A stretch of DNA of 64,000 nt from Helicobacter sp. (GTDB lineage: Bacteria; Campylobacterota; Campylobacteria; Campylobacterales; Helicobacteraceae). The position numbers and the translations under genes are program-made. The notes below the pieces were generated by a model. It made no database searches. It was given only the letters and a program-made list of their open reading frames with translations, and was not told the origin of the DNA. The DNA lies in the NCBI RefSeq assembly GCF_022770205.1, contig NZ_JALEIK010000016.1:1-64000 (forward strand), given 5' to 3'. Positions 20,776-29,485 of this stretch are shown piece after piece (positions within the stretch are counted from its first letter, which is position 1; each line of letters begins with the position of its first letter).

Positions 20776-21348
20776 ATGAAGTCTTATCCTGAAAATTTTG
20801 CAAAACTTGTGGAATCCTTAGAGAAAATTCCAAGCATTGGGCGAAAGTCTGCAATGCGTTTAGCCTACTTTTTAGCATTTGAAGATAAGTTTAGTGCCTT
20901 GCAGGTTGCACACAATATAGAACGCTGCGTCCAAGAGTTGCGCACTTGTGAGGAGTGTGGAGGAATTACAAATCAGCTAGTTTGTGGGATTTGTTTAGAT
21001 GCTACACGCAATAATGGTGAGCTTTGCATTGTGGCAAATCCTAGAGAAATATTTTTGTTAGAAGAAAGCGGAGAGTTTTTAGGAAAGTATTTTGTGCTTG
21101 ATAGCCTTGAAAAGTTGGATTTAGAAAAATTAGAGAAGAGTATTGTGAAATTTAGAATCAAAGAGATTATTTTTGCTTTTAGTCCATCGCTTGGAAGTGA
21201 TAGTGTGATGTTATATTTGGAGGATAAGCTAGAGCATTTTGGATTACATTTTACAAAAATTGCACAAGGGATTCCCACAGGAGTGAGTTTAGAAAATGTG
21301 GATCAACTCTCCATCATTCGTGCTTTGCAGGCACGCATTAAGATTTAA
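20776..21348 (+). CDS. recR: Recombination mediator protein RecR
   Basis: Ring-forming partner in the RecFOR pathway that loads RecA on gapped DNA. 190 residues: N-terminal helix-hairpin-helix (LEKIPSIGRKSAMRLA), a C4 zinc finger (CEECGG ... CGICLD), and a Toprim domain starting near LCIVANPREIF and ending with PTGVSLENVD, which contains the Walker-like features of the family. Confidence 0.95.
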   Translation: MKSYPENFAKLVESLEKIPSIGRKSAMRLAYFLAFEDKFSALQVAHNIERCVQELRTCEECGGITNQLVCGICLDATRNNGELCIVANPREIFLLEESGEFLGKYFVLDSLEKLDLEKLEKSIVKFRIKEIIFAFSPSLGSDSVMLYLEDKLEHFGLHFTKIAQGIPTGVSLENVDQLSIIRALQARIKI

Positions 21349-21357
21349 AGGGATAAG

Positions 21358-22584
21358 ATGTTAGAAATTATTAATAACTTAAATGGGTACATCGTTGTTG
21401 TGGGTGTTATTTTATTTTTAAGTGTATATGCAAGCAAAATTTCTGAAAAAATTGGACTTCCCTTATTATTGATTTTCTTAATTTTAGGAATGCTTTTAGG
21501 AAGTGATGGGATTGCAGGAATTGACTTTGACAACACACTTTTAGCTCAAGCAGTAGGTTCAATTGCGCTGATTTTTATTTTATATAGCGGAGGATTAGAC
21601 ACACATTGGGAACAAATTAAACCTGTGATGGTGAGCGGAATTATGCTCGCAACACTTGGAGTTTTAGCAACTGCATTGGTGTTGGCAGGATTTTTTTATT
21701 TCATATGGAATGTAACATTATTAGAAGCATTATTGCTTGGCTCTATTGTGTCCTCAACAGATGCAGCGGCTGTTTTTATGATTTTACGCTCACAAAAAAT
21801 AAGACTAAAGCATAATATCAAGCCACTTTTAGAATTGGAATCAGGGAGCAATGATCCTATGGCAATTTTCTTAACCATTACGGTGTTGCAACTTATTATT
21901 ATGCAAGATAGCACATCGCCTTGGGAATGGGTTGTGCAATTTGTAGCGCAATTTGCCATTGGAGGCGCACTTGGACTTTTTTGTGGATATATGTTTCCAA
22001 AAATCTGCACAAAGGCAAACATTTCTCAACCCGGACTTTATCCATTAATCAGCATTGCATGGCTTTTTATGATATTTGGACTCTCTGCCTTGCTTGGAGG
22101 GAATGGATATTTAAGTGTGTATATTGCAGGGATTATGATAAATAAATTTGCATTTCCTTATAAGTCTCATATCATTGCATTCCACGATGCTATTGCGTGG
22201 ATGATGCAAATTACAGTGTTTTTAGTGCTTGGATTGCTTGTGTTTCCCTCACAATTACCTGAAGTTGCCTTACAAGCCTTAGCACTTGTGTTTGTGCTAA
22301 TGTTTATTGCGCGTCCATTGGGAGTTTTTACATCTTTAATAACAAGCCGATACAACAATAAAGAAAAACTCTTCATTTCTTGGGTAGGTTTGCGTGGAGC
22401 TGTGCCAATTATCTTAGCAACCTATCCTTTTGTGTATCGTTTAGAACAAGCACAATTCATCTTCAATGTGGTGTTTTTTATGGTGTTTATTTCTGTATTG
22501 GTGCAAGGAATGACTTTAGGCTTTGCAGCAAGGACTTTAGGTATTGTTGAAAATGAAAATATAGAATCCAAAGAAGATTCTTAA
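21358..22584 (+). CDS. Cation/proton antiporter, CPA1/NhaP type
   Basis: An integral membrane protein of 408 residues with about 12 hydrophobic segments. The key transport motif of the family is visible: SSTDAAAVFMILR, with the following LELESGSNDPMAIFL (Asn-Asp pair). It resembles the NhaP2/CvrA potassium-proton group but lacks the C-terminal TrkA-C and CorC-like cytoplasmic domains found in E. coli, so it is a membrane-only form. Ion preference (K, Na) cannot be decided. It starts 9 bases after recR, and its end overlaps the convergent pseudouridine synthase by 4 bases. Confidence 0.88.
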   Translation: MLEIINNLNGYIVVVGVILFLSVYASKISEKIGLPLLLIFLILGMLLGSDGIAGIDFDNTLLAQAVGSIALIFILYSGGLDTHWEQIKPVMVSGIMLATLGVLATALVLAGFFYFIWNVTLLEALLLGSIVSSTDAAAVFMILRSQKIRLKHNIKPLLELESGSNDPMAIFLTITVLQLIIMQDSTSPWEWVVQFVAQFAIGGALGLFCGYMFPKICTKANISQPGLYPLISIAWLFMIFGLSALLGGNGYLSVYIAGIMINKFAFPYKSHIIAFHDAIAWMMQITVFLVLGLLVFPSQLPEVALQALALVFVLMFIARPLGVFTSLITSRYNNKEKLFISWVGLRGAVPIILATYPFVYRLEQAQFIFNVVFFMVFISVLVQGMTLGFAARTLGIVENENIESKEDS

Positions 22585-23441
22585 AGATTATCCTTAAAAA
22601 TAAATGCACTAGGTTCCTCTGCTATGAAATCATAGCCTAGCAAGGCAATGCGGCGTGCGTGGAGTAAAATGCGATTTGCAGGCTTTGCTCCATAGAGAGT
22701 ATCGCCAATGATTGGGTGCTTGATATGGGCTAGATGGGCACGGATTTGATGGGTTTTGCCTGTTTTTATCTCTATGTCTAGTTTTGTTTTCTTGCCAGAG
22801 ATTTCAAGGGGAGTGATGTGTGTGATTGCCTTTTGTCCCGTGTTTGTCTTGCTAACACTTACCTTTGCAGAGTTGCCTTTTTTGATGATTAAGGGGGCTG
22901 TGATTTCGCATTCTTCCTCTAATATTCCTTCTACAATGGCTGTGTATTGCTTTAAGACTTGGAGTTGTTTGAATGCTTCTTTTGCGCGCAAATGAAAAGG
23001 GCTATTTTCTTTAACAAGCAATAAGATTCCGCTTGTTTCTTTATCTAGGCGGTGTAAAAGTGTCCATTGTGGATAGTTTTTAGCAACTTCTTCGCTTGTA
23101 AGAAAGGCGGGTTTTTCAAGGGCTAAAATGTTTGTGTCTTGAAAAATCTCTTGAATGTTTTGGATTTGTTGAATACTAAAGTGTGCGTTTGGGGAGAGTA
23201 GCCCTCTTGCAAGTAGAATCTTTTTGCCCTTGATACTCACTAATCCCCTATCAATTAGGGCTTTAGCTGCGTTGTTGGAGATGTTTTCTTGTAAGGCTAG
23301 AAGTTTATAGGCTTTTTGTGCGTTTTTAGGGAGTTTTAGGGGTGGTGTAAGGTTGTCTTTTTTTGTTTGTGATGGCTTTTTAAAAAAGCTGGAATCTTTT
23401 TTGTAGTTTTTTGTAGTTTTTGAGAATTTGTTGGGATTCAT
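22581..23441 (-). CDS. RluA family RNA pseudouridine synthase
   Basis: 286 residues. N-terminal S4-like region (ALIDRGLVSIKGKKIL) and catalytic core with the HRLDKETSGILLL motif carrying the essential Asp. It modifies uridines in rRNA (RluC/RluD-like); the exact site is not readable. The extra basic N-terminal tail (about 45 residues, rich in Lys, Ser, Thr) is unusual but common in Helicobacter. Start ATGA overlaps the waaA stop, so the pair is translationally coupled. The H. pylori order is the same. Confidence 0.92.
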   Translation of the reverse strand: MNPNKFSKTTKNYKKDSSFFKKPSQTKKDNLTPPLKLPKNAQKAYKLLALQENISNNAAKALIDRGLVSIKGKKILLARGLLSPNAHFSIQQIQNIQEIFQDTNILALEKPAFLTSEEVAKNYPQWTLLHRLDKETSGILLLVKENSPFHLRAKEAFKQLQVLKQYTAIVEGILEEECEITAPLIIKKGNSAKVSVSKTNTGQKAITHITPLEISGKKTKLDIEIKTGKTHQIRAHLAHIKHPIIGDTLYGAKPANRILLHARRIALLGYDFIAEEPSAFIFKDNL

Positions 23442-24670
23442 TTGGGTTCCTTTAAGGTTTGAATGATTTTTGTAAGATCTAGTTTTTGCGTGATATAAGA
23501 GTTTTCTAGCGGAGTTTGTAGAATTTCTGTGAGCGATTCTATCTTACAAATGACACAATTTTTGACACTTAAAAAGAGTGTTTGTTGATTAAAGATATAA
23601 GGACCGCTGATTAATTTTGTGTGAAAGTAGGCAGGTTCAATGGGATTGTGTCCGCCGATGTTTGGCAAAAAACTTCCACCTAGAATAACAGCATCTGCGA
23701 TTGCATAGAGATTATTAAGCTCTCCTAAAGAATCTAATAAAATAAAGGGGGCATTGAGTGCGTTTTGTATGCCTTGTGCAGATGTTTTGACTAAAGGCGG
23801 GAGATGATTATCTTTTAAGATGGCATTGAGTGTTTGTTCCACTTCTAAAAAGCGCTCTGGGTGGCGTGGAGCAAAGAGAAAATGCGGTGTATTGTGCGTA
23901 AGATTTTGTGGAGTTGGAATCGTTTTTTTAAAAAAAGATTCCAAAATACTTTGTAAAATCAATGTTTCCTCGCTTTGGTTATTTTTGCTATGTGTGCTAG
24001 CGATAATCCATAAGGGAGCATTAGGGGGAGTGTAATGCGTGCTAACTTGTGGAATCTCAGCAAGTTTAAGATTGCCATAAACTTCTACATTTTGCGCCCC
24101 TAGGGATTCTAGGCGTTCTTTATCCCTTTGACTTTGGGAGAATATTTTGTGGAGATAGCTAAAAAGTTTTGCATAAAAAAAGCGGAATCGTAAATAGCGC
24201 GGATAGGAGCGTGTAGAGATTCTAGCATTGATTAAGAGTGTTTTGCCTCCTTTAGAGTGTGTGTAAAAGAGTGGCATTAGCCAAAGTTCTGCTTCTGTTA
24301 GGGTTAGGGAGATGATTGTCTTGTTTTTTAACCAAAAGGGAATGAAGCTTTCAAAGGGTAAATAAGCAATAGTGCAGTTTGGATAGAGTGTTTTAGCAAG
24401 CGTAAAGCCTGTTTGGGTGGTGGTGGTGAGTAAAATTTTTGTTGGATGTTTAAGGTTATTTTGTAATGTGTTAATGATGCTTTGAAGGGATTTTACTTCA
24501 CCAAAGGAGCAGGCGTGCAACCAATAATATTGACCTTTTGGTAATGGGGTGGGAATAAAAAAACGCTTTTTTAAGGAAACTTTGTATTTTGGTTTAAAGC
24601 TTAGAAAAAATAAAAAGGGCAGGGCGCAAAGATGCACCATACACATTAAGAGATAATAGCCATAAACCAT
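23438..24670 (-). CDS. waaA: 3-deoxy-D-manno-octulosonic acid (Kdo) transferase
   Basis: Adds Kdo to lipid A precursor at the inner membrane. 410 residues: N-terminal membrane anchor (about 3-22), then a GT-B glycosyltransferase with HACSFGEVKSL, the TEAELWLMP block containing the family acidic residue, and the nucleotide-binding PLVKTSAQG... to GSFLPNIGGHNPIEPA region. The body contains a striking 31-base near-palindrome at 23914-23944. It is followed by the RluA gene and preceded by the zinc-ribbon gene. Confidence 0.95.
   Translation of the reverse strand: MVYGYYLLMCMVHLCALPFLFFLSFKPKYKVSLKKRFFIPTPLPKGQYYWLHACSFGEVKSLQSIINTLQNNLKHPTKILLTTTTQTGFTLAKTLYPNCTIAYLPFESFIPFWLKNKTIISLTLTEAELWLMPLFYTHSKGGKTLLINARISTRSYPRYLRFRFFYAKLFSYLHKIFSQSQRDKERLESLGAQNVEVYGNLKLAEIPQVSTHYTPPNAPLWIIASTHSKNNQSEETLILQSILESFFKKTIPTPQNLTHNTPHFLFAPRHPERFLEVEQTLNAILKDNHLPPLVKTSAQGIQNALNAPFILLDSLGELNNLYAIADAVILGGSFLPNIGGHNPIEPAYFHTKLISGPYIFNQQTLFLSVKNCVICKIESLTEILQTPLENSYITQKLDLTKIIQTLKEPK
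23914..23944. repeat. 31-base near-palindrome inside waaA built from two TTGGAATC copies
   Basis: TTGGAATC at 23914-23921, then one G, seven T and seven A, then GATTCCAA at 23937-23944. Apart from the single G, the two arms are perfect inverted copies. It codes for Leu-Glu-Ser-Phe-Phe-Lys-Lys-Thr-Ile-Pro on the minus strand. Confidence 0.8.
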
Positions 24671-24680
24671 ACATCAAGGA

Positions 24681-25385
24681 TTAATTTTCGTTATAAAGGA
24701 TTCTGCCGCAATGTGGGCAAGTGGTGATGTCATCAGAGCGGATAACATCGGAGTAGATTTTATCGTTTAAGCGGATAAAACAGCCTCCACAAGCTTGGCG
24801 TGTTACAGGCACAACGCTTGTATTTTTTGCCCATTTGCGGATTTTTTCATAAAAAGAGATGATTTTTTGGTCCATTTTGCTAATTAATGCTTCTTTTTGG
24901 GTAAAGATTTTTTTTTGTTCGTTTTTGACTTTTTGCACTTCTCCTTCTACTTTTTGTGCAATCTCTTTTTTATCTTCCTTTAATGCTTTAATGCTATGCT
25001 CTAGTTCTTTTAAAGCCTCTTTTTTGTTGTTTAAGATTCCATTTAAGCGTGCAATTTCTTCGTTAGCAAAGGTGATTTGTTCTTTTGCTAATTCTTCTTC
25101 TAGGCTTAGGGCTTTGCTTTCTTTTTCTGTTTTGATGAGTTTTGTTTTGTTAGCAATTTCTTCAAGTTTTAATGACAAATCTTCTAAATGGTTTTCATTT
25201 TTTTGAATGGACAGCGCAATGTCGTTAGAAGTTGTGTTTAACTCTTCTTCTTGGTGGTTTAATTTTGCTTCTTCTTCCTCTATTGCACTTAATTCTTTTT
25301 TTGCTTCTTTAATGCGTGGTTCAAAAGAATCAATTTCTTTATCAAGATTTGCAATCTCTATTAATTGGCTTAAATGCTTATTCAT
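24681..25385 (-). CDS. Coiled-coil zinc-ribbon protein, FlgZ/HP0958-like
   Basis: 234 residues. About residues 5-175 are a long heptad-rich coiled coil (many Glu, Lys, Leu), followed by a C4 zinc ribbon (CGGC ... CPHC). The family is known from H. pylori HP0958, which stabilises sigma-54 (RpoN) and binds flaA mRNA, so a role in flagellar gene expression is likely. It lies between waaA and the NIF3 gene exactly as in H. pylori. Assignment rests on architecture and synteny. Confidence 0.85.
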   Translation of the reverse strand: MNKHLSQLIEIANLDKEIDSFEPRIKEAKKELSAIEEEEAKLNHQEEELNTTSNDIALSIQKNENHLEDLSLKLEEIANKTKLIKTEKESKALSLEEELAKEQITFANEEIARLNGILNNKKEALKELEHSIKALKEDKKEIAQKVEGEVQKVKNEQKKIFTQKEALISKMDQKIISFYEKIRKWAKNTSVVPVTRQACGGCFIRLNDKIYSDVIRSDDITTCPHCGRILYNEN

Positions 25386-25412
25386 TAAACAGCTCCAAAG
25401 GTTAAATTATTT

Positions 25413-26138
25413 TTAGATAAAACTAAAGGGATTTTGTGAAGGCAAAATTATAGCTTTATAGCCATAATTTGTCAAAATTGGGGATAGAATTTCCCCAAAA
25501 TAGCACTCTAATTCATAATGTCCGCAATCAATGATGTTAATCCCTAATGCCTGTGCTTCCATCGCTTCGTGGTATTTTACATCTCCTGTAATAAGACAAT
25601 CCATTGCCTTAAGTTCTCTTACAAAACTCCCACCACTTCCTGTAACTAAGGCAACTCTTTGTGGGGTTTTAAAATTGCCCTGCGTGAATTTAAGGGTTGG
25701 AATTGCTAGTTTTTCTTTTACACATTGTGCCAGCGATTCTATGGAATCTTCCCATAAAAAGCGCACAGCAAAGTCTTCTTGTGCGTAAGTTTTAATGCCT
25801 AGTTTTTGCACAACAGAATTTCCAAAATGCGTTTTGTCAAAATTTGTGTGCATTGCGATGAGTTGGATATTCTTTTTGGTTGCAAGCTCTAAGAGTTTAG
25901 CAGGATAAGCGGTAAAGTCTAGCTGTTTAAGTGGAGAAAAAATTAAGGGGTGATGCGTGATAAGCATAGAGTTGGAATCCATTTTTTCAAGGTTTTCTAA
26001 AGTGGCTTCAAGGCTAAGGTAAATCTGAGAAAACTCCCTATTGAACGCACCTAGAATTAGTCCAGAATTATCCCATTTTTCTTGGAGCGCAAAAGGGCTA
26101 ATGGAATCTAAAGTTTCTAAAAGTTTTAATGTTTGCAT
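25413..26138 (-). CDS. NIF3/YbgI family dinuclear metal protein
   Basis: 241 residues, the short form without the central PII-like insert. Metal-binding residues are visible as LITHHPLIF near residue 58, AMHTNFD near 95 and CGHYELECYFGE near the C-terminus. Members form hexameric rings; they are often called GTP cyclohydrolase 1 type 2 homologues, but the physiological reaction is not established. It sits 3 bases after glyQ. Confidence 0.9.
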   Translation of the reverse strand: MQTLKLLETLDSISPFALQEKWDNSGLILGAFNREFSQIYLSLEATLENLEKMDSNSMLITHHPLIFSPLKQLDFTAYPAKLLELATKKNIQLIAMHTNFDKTHFGNSVVQKLGIKTYAQEDFAVRFLWEDSIESLAQCVKEKLAIPTLKFTQGNFKTPQRVALVTGSGGSFVRELKAMDCLITGDVKYHEAMEAQALGINIIDCGHYELECYFGEILSPILTNYGYKAIILPSQNPFSFI

Positions 26139-26141
26139 CAG

Positions 26142-27023
26142 TTATTTTCTTTGCGCTTTTTCTAGGCGTTCTTGGCGTAAAGGTTCTTGCTCTTTGTAAA
26201 GCATTGCGCAAGCCTTTGAGAGTTCGCGGATTTTTAAAATGTAGTTTTGGCGTTCAGTTGCAGAAATTGCCTTTCTTGCATCAAGCACATTAAATAAATG
26301 GCTTGCAAGCATCGCACAATCATAAGCAGGCAATGGCAATCCTGCTTCAAGTGAGCGGTTGCCTTCTTGTTGCATTTTTGCAAAAAAATCAAAAAGCATT
26401 GCGGTGTCTGCTACTTCAAAATTATATTTTGAAAACTCAAACTCACCTTCTAAATGCACATCTGCATAAGTGTAATTTGGATTCCATTTAATATCAAATA
26501 TATTTTCTACACCTTGGAGATACATTGCAAGGCGTTCTGTGCCATAAGTGATTTCCACTGCCACAGGTTCGCAAGGGATTCCACCAACTTGCTGAAAATA
26601 GGTAAATTGCGTAACTTCCATTCCATCAAGCCACACTTCCCAGCCTAGCCCCCAAGCACCAAGTGTTGGAGATTCCCAATTGTCTTCAATGAAACGCACA
26701 TCGTGGTCTTTTAGATTAAGCCCTAAATATTCTAAACTCTTTAAATAAAGCTCTTGAATGTTATTTGGGCTAGGTTTGATTAAAACTTGGAATTGATAAT
26801 AACTTCCTAAGCGGTTTGGATTCTCTCCATAGCGTCCATCTGTTGGACGGCGTGAAGGCGCAACATAAGCCACACTCCAAGGTTTAGAATCTAAACTTCT
26901 AAGCAATGTTGCGGGGTGGAATGTGCCAGCCCCTGCGGGAATATCATAAGGCTGTATAATAAGGCAGTTTTGTTGATGCCAAAATTCTTGTAATTTTAAG
27001 AGTAAGTCAGAAAAGTAAAGCAT
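26142..27023 (-). CDS. glyQ: Glycine-tRNA ligase alpha subunit
   Basis: 293 residues, the catalytic subunit of the bacterial alpha2-beta2 glycyl-tRNA synthetase. Conserved block [19 protein letters not shown] at the N-terminus, [16 protein letters not shown] (motif 2) and [17 protein letters not shown]. The beta subunit gene glyS is not in this window, as in H. pylori where the two are separate. Confidence 0.97.
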   Translation of the reverse strand: MLYFSDLLLKLQEFWHQQNCLIIQPYDIPAGAGTFHPATLLRSLDSKPWSVAYVAPSRRPTDGRYGENPNRLGSYYQFQVLIKPSPNNIQELYLKSLEYLGLNLKDHDVRFIEDNWESPTLGAWGLGWEVWLDGMEVTQFTYFQQVGGIPCEPVAVEITYGTERLAMYLQGVENIFDIKWNPNYTYADVHLEGEFEFSKYNFEVADTAMLFDFFAKMQQEGNRSLEAGLPLPAYDCAMLASHLFNVLDARKAISATERQNYILKIRELSKACAMLYKEQEPLRQERLEKAQRK

Positions 27024-27032
27024 TATAAATCC

Positions 27033-28493
27033 TTATAACCATTGTAAAATATTATCCATTAATTCTTCTTTATTTATCACTTTATTGTGGATTTCTTTTT
27101 GATTAAATAAAGCATTAATTTGTTTAGGGATTTGAATTTTATAATTTTGTGCAAGGGTTTGTAGAGCTTCTTTGTCGCTTAAATCACCTAAATCAAGGGC
27201 TTTTGCAAGCGTTGGGGCAAACTTCGTCCATTCCGCTGTGGAGCAAAGCACGCATTTTGCGTTGGGGTGTTTGGTTTGGATGGTTGCATAAGCCTTGATT
27301 CCACAAGCTGTGTGTGGGTCTATAATAAAGCCTTGTTTAGCGTATTTTTTGATGGTTTCTAAGCAAAAGTTATCATCACAATTTGTCGCACCAAAATAGC
27401 TCTGCACCCACATTAGCTCTTCTTTATTTAAAGCGTATCTACCGCTTTGCTCTAAGGATTCCATTAATTCCCGTGTGCGATGGGAGTTAAAAAGCGCAAA
27501 GAGCATCCGTTCAATATTAGAGCTTTTTAAAATATCCATTGCAGGAGAGTAAGTTTTCTTTAGAGATTTATTAGAAATATCATACACGCCGGTGTTGATA
27601 AACTCTGTTAAAATATTGTTTGCATTAGAGGCAATCCAAATGCGTTCAATGGGAAAGCCCATAAGTTTTGCATAAAATGCACCAAGTGCATTACCAAAAT
27701 TTCCGCTAGGCACGATGGTATGGACTTTTTCGCTTTTATACACTTGCAAGCTTGCATAAATGTGGTAGATGATTTGAAAAGCGATTCTGCCAAAATTTAC
27801 GCTATTTGCAGCACTTAGTGCAATATTTTTTGATTTTAGAGTTGCATTAAAATGTGAATCTTTTAATAGATTTTTTAGCAAAGTTTGTGCGTCATCAAAA
27901 TCCCCATTGATTCCAAAAACCGCGATATTATTTGCATTGATGGTTGTCATTTGCAAGCGTTGCACATCGCTTGTTCCACCTTTTGGATAGATGCATACCA
28001 CCTTAATATTTGGCTGATTTGCAAAGCTTTGCAAAGTTGCTGGACCTGTATCACCACTAGTTGCTACTAAAACTAAATAATTTTGCGCATTCTTATTATT
28101 TTGTAGAAATGCACTAAAGAGCAAACCAAAGGGTTGCAATGCCATATCTTTAAAAGCGCGCGTTGGACCACAATAGAGTTTTTGAACACTTAAATAAGGT
28201 GTCATAGGATACATTGGTGCGGGAGTGGATTTGTCATCAAAATTTTGATAGAGGCTTAATGCTTTACATAAAAGCTCTTTTGGGATATTTAAGCCTAATG
28301 CATCAAAAATAGTGTGTGTGAGTTCTTCATAGTTCAGTTTAGCAAATGCTTTTATTTCCTCATTACTAAATTTTGGGAGTTTTTCTAATGTATATAATCC
28401 ACCATAAGAAGCACTTGGGTTAAGGATGGCGTCTTTAAAGGTAATGCTTAAATTTTCTCCGCCACGAGTGCTTGTAAAATATTGAGTTTGCAC
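27033..28493 (-). CDS. thrC: Threonine synthase
   Basis: PLP enzyme converting O-phosphohomoserine to threonine. 486 residues with the N-terminal STRGGE start, the PLP lysine in RAFKDMALQ and the phosphate-binding ATSGDTGPA loop. The gene lies 9 bases upstream of glyQ in the same direction. Length and motifs match the long (class 2, E. coli/yeast-like) threonine synthases. Confidence 0.96.
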   Translation of the reverse strand: MQTQYFTSTRGGENLSITFKDAILNPSASYGGLYTLEKLPKFSNEEIKAFAKLNYEELTHTIFDALGLNIPKELLCKALSLYQNFDDKSTPAPMYPMTPYLSVQKLYCGPTRAFKDMALQPFGLLFSAFLQNNKNAQNYLVLVATSGDTGPATLQSFANQPNIKVVCIYPKGGTSDVQRLQMTTINANNIAVFGINGDFDDAQTLLKNLLKDSHFNATLKSKNIALSAANSVNFGRIAFQIIYHIYASLQVYKSEKVHTIVPSGNFGNALGAFYAKLMGFPIERIWIASNANNILTEFINTGVYDISNKSLKKTYSPAMDILKSSNIERMLFALFNSHRTRELMESLEQSGRYALNKEELMWVQSYFGATNCDDNFCLETIKKYAKQGFIIDPHTACGIKAYATIQTKHPNAKCVLCSTAEWTKFAPTLAKALDLGDLSDKEALQTLAQNYKIQIPKQINALFNQKEIHNKVINKEELMDNILQWL

Positions 28494-28560
28494 GCAAGTC
28501 CTTTATCTTAAGAAGTTGAAAGAAACTTGCGTATTGTATCTTAATAGTCTAAATAAGCCT

Positions 28561-29295
28561 TTAAAAAGGCCAGATGGATTCAACAAGTTTTGTCCCCCAG
28601 CCTTTTTCTGTGTTGCGCTTTAGTTCCCCTTGTGTGTCATACATAATCTTTGCATCAGCAATAAAGCGCGATTCAATGGTGTTATCGCGGGCAATATCAT
28701 TAGGGCGCACAACACCGCTTAAATGGATGATTTGTTTCTCTCCGTTAATGAGCACTTCGCGGCTTCCTTCAATGAAATAGTTTCCGTTTTGGAGCACTTT
28801 AATAATGCGTGCTGCAATGGTTGTGGAGAATGTTTCTTGGCGGTTTTGTGAGCCTGAGCCTTGGAATGTGGAAGTATTTTGTCCTGTGGTAATTCCAAAG
28901 CCAGTGAGATTGTTTAGCTTATTAGCAAGGTTGCTAATGCTTTGACTTGGTCCGCCAAATGTAATTCCTGGTCCTGTGAGTGTTGCGCTTGAAGTTTCAT
29001 TGAGATTTTTATTTGCACTTGAAGTTGCTTGCGCGGTTTGGTTAATGATTACGGTGACTAAATCGTTTAATTGCATAGCGCGACGGTCTGAAAAGAGCAA
29101 GTTATCGCCCTGCCCAAAGATACTTCCGGGGTTTCCAAAGTTGTCTTCTTCTTCCCTAGGGGGCAGCTCTTCAACATAGGCTGGTGGTTTAAAAGAGATT
29201 TGTGGATCTGTGGTGGCGCAGGCGGTAAAGAAGGTTACCATTGCTAGAGTAGAAAACACGATAAACAGAGTATTTTGGGGTTTTAGATTTTCCAT
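28561..29295 (-). CDS. flgH: Flagellar L-ring protein FlgH
   Basis: Outer-membrane lipoprotein that forms the L ring around the flagellar rod. About 244 residues from the ATG at 29295, preceded by AAAGGA at 7-base spacing. The signal sequence ends with a lipobox-like FTAC. Family blocks LFSDRRAMQLNDLVTVII, NASSANKN-like ATSSANKNLNE, and the C-terminal VVRPNDI are clear. A reading-frame extension to 29358 is not used. Confidence 0.95.
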   Translation of the reverse strand: MENLKPQNTLFIVFSTLAMVTFFTACATTDPQISFKPPAYVEELPPREEEDNFGNPGSIFGQGDNLLFSDRRAMQLNDLVTVIINQTAQATSSANKNLNETSSATLTGPGITFGGPSQSISNLANKLNNLTGFGITTGQNTSTFQGSGSQNRQETFSTTIAARIIKVLQNGNYFIEGSREVLINGEKQIIHLSGVVRPNDIARDNTIESRFIADAKIMYDTQGELKRNTEKGWGTKLVESIWPF

Positions 29296-29485
29296 TATGA
29301 TTCCTTTAGCACATCCTTGTGCAAATTTTATAGAGGCTTTAAGCAAAGAGTATTCCAAAATGAAAAATTTAAAAAAGTTGGAATCTAAATTCCTAGAAAT
29401 GATTGAAAAAACTTTCTGTAAAAGAGATATAAATTAAAATAAGGTAAAATTGTAGAGTTTTTGCGTGTTTTTAAGGAAATAACAA

